Source of the DNA: Rhabdophis nuchalis
Lineage: Eukaryota; Chordata; Lepidosauria; Squamata; Natricidae
DNA: 64,000 nt
NCBI GenBank assembly: GCA_039707465.1
Contig: CM077648.1
Location: forward strand, 29,515,119-29,579,118
Reading direction: 5' to 3'
Positions 13,246 through 23,900 of this stretch are shown piece by piece; the first letter of the stretch is position 1, and each line of letters starts with the position of its first letter. The notes under the pieces were generated by a model, which was given only the letters and a program-made list of their open reading frames with translations, had not been told where the DNA came from and did not search any database. Made by a program: the position numbers and the translations under genes.

Positions 13246-13960
13246 GTCAATACAATACAATACAATACAATAGCAGAGTTGGAAGGGACCTTGTAGGTCT
13301 TCTAGTCCAACCCCCTGCATGGGCAGGAATCTTATACCATTTCAGACAAATGGCTGTCTAACATCTTTTTAAAGACTTCCAGGGTTGGGGCATTCACAAC
13401 TGCTGGAGGCAAGCTGTTCCAGAGGTTAATTGTTCTTACTGTTAGGAAATTTCTCCTTAGTTCTAAGTTGCTTCTCTCCTTGGTTAGTTTCCACCCATTG
13501 CTCCTTGTCCTGCCCCCAGGTGCCTTGGAGAAAAGTTTGAGTCCCTCTTCTTTGTGGCACCCTCTGAGATATCGGAACACTGCTATCATGTCTCCCCTGG
13601 TCCTTCTCTTCATCAAACTAGACATACCCAGCTCCTGCAGCCGTTCTTCATATGTCTTAGTCTCCAGTCCTCTAATCATCTTGGTTGCTCTTCTTTGCAC
13701 TCTTTCCAGAGTCTCCACGTCTTTTCTACATCGTGGCGACCAAAACTGTATGCAGTATTCCAAGTGTGGCCTTACCAAGGCACTATACAGTGGCATTAAC
13801 ACTTCACGCGATCTAGATTCTATCCCTCTGTTGATGCAGCCTAGAACTGTGTTGGCTTTTTTGGCAGCTGCTGCACACTGCTGGCTCATATTTAAATGGT
13901 TGTCCACTAGGATTCCACTAGGAATCCTAGTGGAATCCGTCCACTAGGAAGTAATTGATT
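13246..13960 (-). repeat. CR1 LINE, 3' part of ORF2 and 3' UTR
   Basis: The minus strand carries a 191-codon open frame (13907 to 13332) with the CR1 C-terminal motifs [29 protein letters not shown] and [20 protein letters not shown], followed by the CR1 3' UTR (CAGGGGGTTGGACTAGAAGA...CCTTCCAACTCT) and a short TATTG-repeat tail at 13248-13272. The insertion is truncated at its 5' side and not functional, though this stretch lacks stops. It is the best preserved of three CR1 copies. Confidence 0.92.
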
Positions 13961-14220
13961 TGATTTGGATAAAATGTGTTCACTTACCTTTTCCGTTGAA
14001 ACCTTGGGCCGTATGAACTTTTATAAGACCCTGAATGACAATAAGTTTTAAAAAAACTTAAAAGAACTTGCTAAAACTTCTGCATTCTAGAGAGTTCTTA
14101 TTTTTTGTAATTACTTAAGAGGGATGACAGCTTGCATAAGATGATATAAATTAAAGTAGGGTTTTGTTTTCATTTTTAAGAAAAATATTGTCAATGGGCA
14201 TATATGAAACTTTTTTCCTT

Positions 14221-14290
14221 AATCCTCCGCCCTGGGTCCTTGTTAGGAGAAGGGCGGGGTATAAATTTGAAAAATAAATAAAAAAACAAA
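14221..14290 (+). repeat. L2-type LINE 3' end
   Basis: CCGCCCTGGGTCCTTGTTAG, then GAAGGGCGGGGTATAAATTT and an AAATAAATAAAA tail: the conserved 3' terminus of L2-clade LINEs. The same terminus occurs on the minus strand near 36190-36260. Confidence 0.7.
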
Positions 14291-14390
14291 TCTTTCTTGG
14301 ATTTGCAGTATTTTCTGATCATAAGTGATCTGTAATAAGACAGCCTATGTATTATGTAGACATACATCTGTAAAATAATGCAATACCACT

Positions 14391-14475
14391 TTGATTTAGT
14401 GGTTAAGGCACCATGTTAGAAAATGGGAGACTGAGTTCAAGTCCTTTCTTAGCCATGAAAACTCAAGTATCCATC
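14391..14475 (+). repeat. CORE-SINE (MIR-like) head fragment
   Basis: TTTAGTGGTTAAGGCACCAT and GAGTTCAAGTCC-type B-box text match the tRNA-like head of the SINE family seen complete at 18108-18312. Confidence 0.5.
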
Positions 14476-15276
14476 TACTTCCTTAAAAGACACAGAAAAA
14501 AACCTTCCCAGCTAATGAAACAACTTAAAGCTATCAGCATTTTTTGAGAACCTTTTTCACCAGACTCTGTGGGATTCCCTGATTTCATTAATGCAAGCAA
14601 AGGTTCATCTGAAAAAGGACTAATTGTCACCTATATGTGGATGTGGTAACCATATATAAATAATTATATTTCACTGCTCTATTACAGCAATGTAATCTCT
14701 AATATGAGAACTTTTAAGATTTTGTTCTTACTCCTATAATAATAAAGTAGAATTTGTGAAATTCTGGTATCTTATTTTTTATCTGGCATACTTCAGAGGA
14801 CTGAGGCCCACCAGATCCTTAGGAAAAACCCTAAGCTCTTGCTGAAATCCTCCAGGTTTATTATTGCCTGTGTCAGACCTATCTAATGGTTCTACCTAAT
14901 TTTAAGGGTGGAGTAGCTCCAGCAAGTTGCAATACCATTAAAGACTAATCTGATTATGACAAAGGAGTAATAGTAACATCTTTACCTTCAAATCATGTTG
15001 CAATGCCCCAAGACAAAAAACAGATCACGTGTTTCCTTTAGGACACTTCAGGATTTAAATGTTTTTCGATCAGGATCATAAGTGATAGGTTTATGTTCTA
15101 TGTTATCCAGAGATGTGTTAAAATCCACAAGGACTATCAAATTTAGACATTCCACTGCCAACTTGTAGATAGAATAATCTTTTGCATCAAAGTCTCACAT
15201 CCAATTTAAATGCATTACAGAACCTCTGAAAGCCATTAAGCTTTCGCAAATGACGACCACTATCTCATCTTTGACA

Positions 15277-15630
15277 GGGACGTGGTGGCTCAGTGCCTAA
15301 GACGCTGAGCTTGTCAATCAGAAAGATTGGCAGTTCAGTGGTTTGAATCCCTAGTGCCATGTAACGGAGTGAGTGTCTGTTACTTGTCCCAGCTTCTGCC
15401 TACCTAGCAATTCGAAAGCACATAAAAATGCAAGTAGAAAAATAGGAACAACTTTGGTGGGAAGGTAACTGTGCTCCATGCACCTTTGGCATTTAGTCAT
15501 GCCGGCCACATGACCACAGAGATATCTTCGGACAGTGCTGGCTCTTCACCTTTGAAACGGAGATGAACACCACCTCCTAGAGTCAGGATCAACTAGTACA
15601 TGTGTGCGAGGGGAACCTTTACCTTTACTT
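15277..15630 (+). repeat. Sauria-type tRNA/BovB-tailed SINE, near full length
   Basis: GGGACGTGGTGGCTCAGTGC carries the Pol III A box and GTGGTTTGAATCCC the B box. The body (AACGGAGTGAGTGTCTGTTA, CAAGTAGAAAAATAGG, GCCGGCCACATGACC) leads to a GGGGAACCTTTACCTTTACTT tail. This is the most complete of three copies and a good indicator of a squamate genome. Confidence 0.92.
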
Positions 15631-16951
15631 ACCTCCTCTTCCGTGCTCTGGAGTCCAAGCTGATATCACATAGGAAATCCAGACAGGCACAATTTTGAAA
15701 GAGAAGCACTGGCCCTCTGGGTCTACCCAGGTTTCATTTATATATGGAAGGTAGGCTGCTTTTTTCACTATCATTTATAAGGATGGTCTTATTGTAATTG
15801 TTCTTGTCTTTAAGAGCAACAACCAAGAACAAGCATTATCAATAAAGGGCATAAACTTATAGGAATAGCCTTCTTTCCCCCAAACATTCATCCATTAATT
15901 GAATGAATAGCAAACAAAATAAATGTTCCTTTTTTATACAAAATAAACAAGATGACAACTATAGATTCATTTTAGACTTCATTTTAAGGCTTCATTTTAA
16001 GTAATTTGCTTTCTGTATAATACTCTAGTAGTACAGTTCTAAATCAGTCTGTCAGCTTGCCTGTCTGTCTGTATTTCTAAACCACTATGACAGTTTTAAG
16101 ATATGGCATATATATACTATATGCTTTCAAAATTCTCAACTATACCATCATAATTGGAGCACTATTTTATTATAGGTTACTGGTAAATAAGAAATTTATA
16201 GAGTGGAACTCAATATTAGTTCTCAATTTTGAATTTTGGCTTCCTAATAAGTTTTCTTCCTCCTCCACATATAATTTTTATAATTAATAATTTAGCCTTT
16301 ATGTTTTCTAACTTTACATTTTAAAAATTATTCTTGTAACTATTTAAAATAATTGTGCATGAGTAAATAATCTGCACTTACTTAGGTTGCAGCTTGAGGG
16401 AGCTGATTGCCTTCTCTAACAGCTCAGAGTATTCATGATTCCTTCATCCGTACTTCATTCCTGTTGATGCCTGATTTATTTATTATTATTGGAAAGTTGT
16501 TAAGTTGTTAAATAAGTATTTGTTTTTGACAGATTTAATCTTGGCACCTCAATTCTTGTAAATTGTGAGTGTAAGACTTTCCTCCCTTACTATGAGACAG
16601 CAGCCCAATTTCTTGTAAATGTTAATGTTTATTGCCTTATTTAATACCATCTTTTCCCTGAATATTTATCTATTTTGGAGAATTTGTTGTAATAAAATGA
16701 AATACAGGAATCCATTAAACTATACTACATAACTGTTTTGAAGAGAATAGAGGTATATCCAAAACATTATGATTAAAATAGCATTAATTTCTGTCTTCCT
16801 CTAGAATTTTGTTTTGCATGCCAATGATACAAAATGTATCTAATAACTCTATAAATAATAATTGGAGAGATGAGGTGTAATAATTCTGATTTACTATTTT
16901 GTGGTATATTATTAGTACAATAATTTGTGAGATGCCTAATTAATGCAAAGT

Positions 16952-16989
16952 TTATATATATATACATATACATATACATACACATACAT

Positions 16990-17028
<39 letters not shown>

Positions 17029-17065
17029 CACACACATACACATACACACACATATACACACACAC
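16952..17065. repeat. (TA)n/(CA)n compound microsatellite
   Basis: Alternating TATA, CATA and CACA runs, all purine-pyrimidine alternating, for about 114 bp. Confidence 0.95.
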
Positions 17066-17394
17066 TGTATAATTCAGACTAAATATAGAGTTATTTTTAA
17101 CCATCTATTTGGACTTGGACAGTTGGGCACAGGAAAGAAGATCCTGGCCAAACCTTTTCCTTGACATATTAGATTTCATATTTAAGGACGTAAAGTGAAC
17201 ATTTTGTTTGACTTTCCCACAGCAAGCCTATCATCTCTATCATAGACAAATATACTTTTAAACTTTTTAAATGGTTTGAATCTAAGACATGCATTTAGAC
17301 ATTGAGTTACTTCTTGTCTATAAAACTGTTGTGTTCTAAATTGAATATTGCACTGTGTGATATTTCAAATAGATTTTTCCATTATTTATTTTAT

Positions 17395-17612
17395 TATTAA
17401 ATTTAATTTATTAGATTTTTATCCTATCTATATTACTTTATAAGTAACTCAAGATGGTACATACATAATATTCCTTCTATTTTTGTCCTGTGGTAGTAAC
17501 TGTATGAGGTGGGGTGGGCTCAGAGAGAGTGGCTGCCCTACTTAAGGATGGACTAGAATTCATTGTCTCTGATTTCTAGACTAGCACATTAACCACTACA
17601 TCAAACTGGTTC
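17395..17612 (-). repeat. tRNA-like SINE (MIR-related), minus strand
   Basis: Contains TATGAGGTGGGGTGGGCTCA, a decayed CCCAAGGTCACCC region, and AACCACTACATCAAACTGG, the reverse of the family's tRNA-like head. Same type as 41035-41275. Confidence 0.55.
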
Positions 17613-17631
17613 TGCTATTTGTGAATTATCC

Positions 17632-17728
17632 ATGTATGTGAGTATGTATATATGTATGTATGTATGTATGTATACATGTATGTATGTATGTATACAATAT
17701 ACAATATACAATATACAATATATACTGT
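17632..17728. repeat. (TATG)n and (ACAAT)n-type microsatellite
   Basis: TATG tetranucleotide runs followed by ACAATAT repeats. Confidence 0.95.
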
Positions 17729-18107
17729 ATTGGTGCCCCATCTTTATCCTGGGGTACATATATGCACTCTCCTATTCTAAACTATTTCTACAATGAAGTA
17801 ATATGGAAGCAAGTTTTTTATTCTCTAATATTACTGGAAAATCAAATTCTCACCAGAAAATTTATCAGGGTTTTGAATTATAAAGATTCTACATAAGCTG
17901 ACTTCCTATTTCATACTTAATTTCCAATATTCAGAGGTAACATGGATAGAAGGGGTGATGTCACTGATCAGGGAAGAAAAGCAAACAGAATCCCACTATC
18001 TGTTGTCATGAGATTGTAATTAGGTGAGAATAAGGATGCAGTGCTTGTATGCCTTATTGGTTACTGCAATGTATATAAATAACCCTTCTCTATATAGAAT
18101 TTTGAAA

Positions 18108-18312
18108 GTCAGTGTGGTGTAGTTGTTAAGGCATCAGTGTAGAAACCAGGAGACTATGAGTTCTAGCCCTGCATTAGACACAAAGCCAAATGGGTAAATT
18201 TGGGCCAATTATTTTATCTTAGCTCTAGGAAGGAGGCAGTAGTAAACCACTTCTGAAAAACTTTGCAAGAAAACTATAGGCAGTCTCTAAGAATTAGACA
18301 CAATTGAACAGA
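18108..18312 (+). repeat. CORE-SINE (MIR-like), near full length
   Basis: GTGTGGTGTAGTTGTTAAGG head (A box), GAGTTCTAGCCCTGC (B box), core AAATTTGGGCCAATTATTTT and AGGAAGGAGGCAGTAGTAAA, tail TCTAAGAATTAGACACAATT. Common in squamates. Confidence 0.75.
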
Positions 18313-18490
18313 AGAAATAAAATACAGAATTATATCTTACGTTTCATAATATGGCAAGAATTGTACTGTTTTTTTAGGACTGTATGCTAAGCAATTATGC
18401 TAAGCAATAGCATAAAAAGCAAGCATATAGCAATCATTAAATGGTTTAAATGTCTTTTCGTCTCTGCAGCATCACTGTTATCTGATTAAA

Positions 18491-18870
18491 CAGGTAGTCC
18501 TCAACTTAGGACCACAATTGAGATAAAATTCCTGTCACTAAGAGAGACAGTTGTTAAGTGAGTTTTGCCCCATTTTATGACTTTTCTTGCCACAGTTGTT
18601 AAGTGAATCACTGCTGTTATTAAGTTAATAACACATGTGTTAAGTTCTCAATGACTTTGTTTATAAGAAAGTCTCAAAAGGTGATCACATGACCTTGGGC
18701 ACTGCAACTCATAAATATAAGTCAGTTGTCAAACGTTTGAATTTTGATCACATGATTGTTGGATGCTGCAACAGTCATAAGTGGAGAAAACAGTCATAAG
18801 TCACGTTTTTCAGTGCCGTTGTAAGTTTGAATGGTCACTAAACAAACTGTTGTAAGTTGATGATTTACAT
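18491..18870 (-). mobile_element. CAGGTAGTCC-family MITE, minus orientation
   Basis: Starts CAGGTAGTCCTCAACTTAGG with the family's right-end text (CACAATTGAG, TTAAGTGAGTTTTGCCCC) and runs to AAACTGTTGTAAGTTGATGA, a decayed left end. Confidence 0.75.
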
Positions 18871-20329
18871 ATATAAAGTGTATAATCCTTACATTGCCTA
18901 TGATTGGCATCAGCAGAACAATGCAAATGTGTCACAACAATCATGGTGTGTGGAGTTGCTTACTTATAGATAAGTTAGAAACTCACATATTCCATGTACA
19001 CTTAAAAAACAACAACCAAGAGCCATCTTTAGCGTAACAAATTACTTGAAGGGAATTATTCAAGTAACTAATAGACTAGACAAATTAAGTAGCATTGTAA
19101 AAAAATCAAAAGCATTTTCTACATATTTTATACTACAGTATGAGGGAGGGAAAGAACAGTGTTAATGGCGAGGATGCCATCTGGAGAAACTGTGAACATA
19201 CCTTCCACACAAGTGCCATACTGCAGTTATTAACAGTAGAGAAAGCAGCATGTTCAGAACCTGTGATAGTTCTATTTGATTTAACAAACTTCTGCTGATG
19301 GTTTTATGTTTGTGCATCTAGAACATACTGAATAATAATGTACTGCTTTTATCTCCCTGCAGTATAAATTATTGTCCTTTTATAGATGTTGAACTGCTGT
19401 GTTTTGATAAATCCAGTTAGCTCTTTATAGCAATGACCATGGCTTTGTCCATGATTACTTAGTGTTATCTGAAGAAGTGATGTTGGTTTATTCCTCTTAA
19501 AATCAACATAAGAAATCAAGAACTTCCAATTGTGCCTTGCTCTGAATTGATACATATTTTAAAAAACAACCTAGTTCTTTTTCTTCCTCTTATTAGTGAG
19601 CTGTACCTACTAATAGTAGGAGCTAATGAAAGGGAACAGGGCACTGCTTGTTTCCTGATAGGATATGCAAGCCTTCCCTTTGAGTGTCCATCCTTAATAG
19701 GCTACTGTGGGGTATCTAATGGTGAAAGAGAAATGGTCACATGACTCCTGAGATATTGATTGTTAGATTTCTAAGTAATTTTCATTTTTTTCATTTTTAA
19801 TTTCATACTTTATGAATAAAGCCTACAATTAGTATATCTTAAAAGAAGGAATACAGATTTAAAAACACACTTTAAAAAAGTATGATGGAAGCCAGTTACC
19901 ATGGAAAGTCATGGAATAAATATTTTTCATTTTAGTTTTAACCAAAAAGCAATTAGAAAACATTTTCGGCGTGCCACATTTAAGGTGAATTAGATGATCT
20001 CACATTGGAATTGCAGCTTAATAGTTGTATCTTCCTGGTGGATGAGATGTTTAATAAGATTGAACTGAATGTTAAATATTCCAATGTCATGAGATATTTT
20101 TTTTTCTCAAATAAGAAATGAGATTGCCAAAAGGAATGCTTATGTCAGATTATTATACCATTAACTGTACTTTATGGAGCATTTTCTGTACCCATTAGAT
20201 TTGGCTTAAAGGTGCACAGACAGCTTGCCTGAGGGCCACAGTACACTTGTAAGGAGAGAAAATTAACTTGTTTGCTGCAGCTGGCAATTTAGAATTAGCC
20301 AGCCCTATTCTACTTGCCTAAAACGAGGG
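18871..20329. other. Unannotated DNA upstream of the beta promoter
   Basis: No repeat recognised. 19577-19760 and 20190-20330 are somewhat GC-richer and repeat-free, as regulatory DNA often is, but sequence alone does not show function. Confidence 0.4.
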
Positions 20330-20681
20330 AGATAAATTATTGGCCTCGGAACGATAGAGTTTCCGTGTTTCCCCAGTCCCAGTGGCCAATGTGAGGAAGG
20401 CATGGGGCTGCTTTAATTTCCTGCCGAAGTCCTTCCCATGCTGTATGCTCACAGGCTCCTTGGAACGGAGCACCATGTAATTGATGTGCAGTCTGCATTG
20501 CTGAAACTTGGACTGCACCATTCTCAGCGTGAGGGAAGATGTAATCCGATCTCTCTGCGCCGCTGAGGGAGGAATCCGTTCAGTCAAGGCTTTGACTGGG
20601 CAAAGTCTCCTCCAATAATCTTCCCTCCCGATCTCATTATTCCCTCAAGTTCTTCTCCGGCAAGCCCCTGCGTATGTATGT
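20330..20681 (+). promoter_or_regulatory. FBXW7: Putative FBXW7-beta promoter-proximal region and 5' UTR
   Basis: The stretch directly before the beta start codon is noticeably richer in G+C and CpG than the AT-rich surroundings (CpG clusters near 20540-20580, 20625-20660 and 20685-20735), contains no recognisable repeat and leads straight into the first coding exon. FBXW7 isoforms are known to use separate promoters with separate first exons, so a promoter is expected here. The transcription start cannot be placed from sequence alone and no clear TATA box was identified. The promoter role is inferred. Confidence 0.5.
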
Positions 20682-20942
20682 ATGTGTGCCGGGCGAAGCT
20701 GTTGGATCGCGGGCTTCCTTCTCGTTCGCAGCGGAGTTTGGCTGCTGGTTCTGTTGCCCAGTCTTCCTTTTCTGACGTGCCCGAGCATGTCCACATTAGA
20801 GTCTGTGACATATCTACCTGAAAAAGGTTTATATTGTCAACGACTACCAAGCAGCCGGATACTTGGCGGCACAGAACCTCTAAAGGGGAAAAATACCGAC
20901 AACATGGGCTTCTACGGCACTTTAAAGATGATTTTTTACAAA
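20682..20942 (+). CDS. FBXW7: FBXW7 exon 1-beta (isoform-specific N-terminus)
   Basis: Encodes 87 residues that start MCAGRSCW and end MIFYK directly before a perfect GTAAGT donor. The part from about residue 34 ([20 protein letters not shown]) through [12 protein letters not shown] closely matches the mammalian beta first exon; the first 30 or so residues have diverged. Residues about 8-31 are hydrophobic (WIAGFLL...VWLLVLLP...PFL) and would form the single membrane segment that anchors the beta isoform to the ER. The exon ends in phase 0 and joins the common exon that starts with a Met codon. The start is the first ATG in frame and gives the mammalian beta length. Confidence 0.95.
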
Positions 20943-23900
20943 GTAAGTAACTCGAGCGCTTTCGAAAGAAGCATTATTATTCTGTATGTTAGGCAGAAGA
21001 GGAAGGGAGGAAAAATCCGTATCATTGTAGATGGCTGCAGTATCTCCGTGGTTTCCCCCCCCCCCCCCCCTCTTAGTGGGTGGCTGGATGCTTAAAATTC
21101 TGTGTGCTGAATAAAGGCAAATAGCGAAAAGGCTCACTGAGATGCGAAATGCTTTTATTTTAAAATCAGCATGAGAAACCAGGGAAGGATCAAATTATTT
21201 ATCTTCGTCTTCACATTCAGCTCAGCACTTTAAGCTTTTTTTAAAAAAAGAAGACCTTCCCTCCGTATTCTCTTTTGCATATCGTCTTCACAAAAGTATT
21301 TTTATTTTATTAATGCTGCTTCCCTTGAAAAACATAATTCTATTGCTTCTATGTAAATATTTGCATCAGGGAGGAATTTTAAAGATGTGCCTGGTGCATT
21401 CCCAGTAGCAGTGCAGAAAACAGGCTACAGGATCTGTTCTTTCAAATAATAACGCTAATACTATGTAATACTTTGCTATAAAATTCAAATGCTTTCATGA
21501 TCATTTATGAATTATGGTTTACATTATCTAGTAGCTCTGCATTAGATTACTCTGGAGGGAGTAAACTTCTTCATAGGATGATGTGTGATAATTTATTACG
21601 ATCTTTTTTTAATACAGTGTGCATTGCAGAGCTACTGCATATTTCACAATCGGGATTAAATAGGGATAGAAAAAGTTTATAATACAAATATTGAGAAAAT
21701 TAGAGTTTGATAACATTCTTTGGCAACTATAGAAAGTGTTTTGAATATATCGTATACTTCTGAGACAATGAAGTTGTGTTTAAAGTGGGAGTTTGTGTTA
21801 CAGCTCTGACTACAAAATTTGCCCGAATAAAAATATTTTTTTCTGTGAACACCTTTTTTTACTACTGCTATCCCGTAGGAAAATCAAATTAAAGATTGAT
21901 TTTTTTCCTGAATAAACAAGTTAATGTTAATATGGGGTTGGTCCATGGTAATATGAGGAATCCTTTTCCAGTGGTTTCCGTATTCTCCTGCACATGGGTA
22001 AAAATATGGTTTCTGTTATTCTTCTGTTTTAAAGAAGAAGCATGCTTGTAAAGAAGGTTGTTTTCTCATTTTGGCTTTTAGTTTTGTTTGGTAACATGCT
22101 GAGCTCTGCTCCATATGAGCCGGAATCATGAGATAGGTTAACTATAAGAACAGCTTCAATACTGAGAAAGTGAAATGAATATGCAGAACAATTTACATAG
22201 AATATTGTCCAAAATGAAATGTAATGTATTGGGTAAAAGCCCATAAGTACATTTTAAAGCCTTGGAAAAAATTACTGTATCTTTGTTATCGTTGCCAAAG
22301 CACCAGTACCAGCTCAATTAATGTATATCCATTTAATGGAAAAAATAAGTATAATTTGCTTTGAAGGGCAGTGTACCTTGGACATTACAAAGGCTATTTT
22401 CAAAAACCAATATGAAAATTAGTATTGGTATGATAGCAGTTATTTAAAATACATACAATAATAAAAATCCATTGATTTCTATATTCATCCGTCTGCTCAA
22501 ACATATATGCTGTTACTTAGCCACTGTAGCAAGTTATGGCTGCATTGGTCAAATTTGAAAAGTTTGCATTATAAATAGATTTTAATAAACCTGTTCTAAG
22601 CAATTTCATACAGTAATGAAACTGTATTTTATAAAATTCTTGCATACAGTTTTAATTTCAATTGCTTCCTTAGAAGTTTCTAAAAATTGCTGCATGTATT
22701 AATTTGTTTGACTCAATATGTTGATTGCTGGGTATATTTTCTTTTTAGATGTACTTTTAAAACAAAACCTTTTAAAAATATTCTCTGGAAATTGGAGTCA
22801 AATCTTCATACGTTCACACTTCCCTCCCACATTATTCTCACTAGGAAAAAAAGTTTTATTAAATCTGTCAAGAGGAATTAGAAGTGCAAGGAACATCTCA
22901 CGAAAAGGAATTTAATGTCCTTGATTCCTTTTCATAAAATGTTTCCCAAATAATTACGCAAGAACCTTTTCATATATTTATTCATTCAGTTATAGGAATC
23001 CTTGAACTCTGAACAACTTACAATTAAAAAGAAATAGCAAAAAACCCCAAACACCAAATATGAAATAATTCAGATGATCGAAAAACTAAAACAAAAGCTT
23101 AGGACTTCCATAACCATCCAATTCCAAGGCCTGGGAGAATCAGCATATATTAATCCTTTTCAGAAAGTTATTAAAGTGGGGGCAATGGGTATCTCATTTT
23201 ATTCTCATCCTCTTTTGTATTTGTATGCATTTTTTTTCATTCTGAGCAATTTAAAAAGCTAGTACTTGTAAAGCTACGTAACCAGATTATAGAAGACAAA
23301 TTCTAATGTATAAGCATGTAGCAATAAATATAGCAAATATCTTCAAAGCCTTAATAACTATGGAATGCAAGATTGCACAGGAGGTTGTTGAACTGTTGGA
23401 ATTATTTATGTTGTATTTTTTAAATTATAAAAGAGAGTGGTCATTCAAAGGGACTAAAGGGTCAATAAAAAGAGGGTCCCCCCAAAGTAATATAAATTAA
23501 GTACAGTTCTATCTTAAGGTGGTAAGCTAACATCTTTTCCCTTGTCCCATTTTACAGATGAAAAGAAAGTTAGACCATGGCTCGGAGGTTCGTTCTTTTT
23601 CACTGGGAAAGAAACCGTGTAAAGTCTCAGAGTATACAAGGTAAATTAGCTGTAATAAACTGTCATCTATTTTCCGATACTTTATCATATGCTGTCCAGG
23701 CACCTATTTCATGTTTACACTCAAACTAAAATTCAGTTCTCTGCAAAGGACTGAAATTTGACATTTAAGTGCTAACTACATAATTTTTTTAATTCTGAAT
23801 GAATAATCGGTTATAAGGCTTTAATAGCACTGTCTCCATGCAAACACTTTTGCAGGTCAGGACACTTAACAGTTTACTGGATTGTTTGGAATATAGAATT

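Larger units (their letters stand above)
12340..16951. other. Unannotated DNA between repeats
   Basis: Outside the CR1, L2-tail and SINE copies listed separately (13246-13960, 14221-14290, 14391-14475, 15277-15630) this AT-rich stretch shows no coding signal. Confidence 0.5.

Noticed and set aside
13332..13907. 191-codon open frame as a possible host gene
   Set aside because: It is the C-terminal part of a CR1 LINE ORF2, followed by a CR1 3' UTR, with two further truncated copies in the window.
15277..15360. tRNA-like A and B boxes
   Set aside because: They belong to the head of a SINE with a long non-tRNA body and BovB-like tail; no cloverleaf tRNA gene is present.
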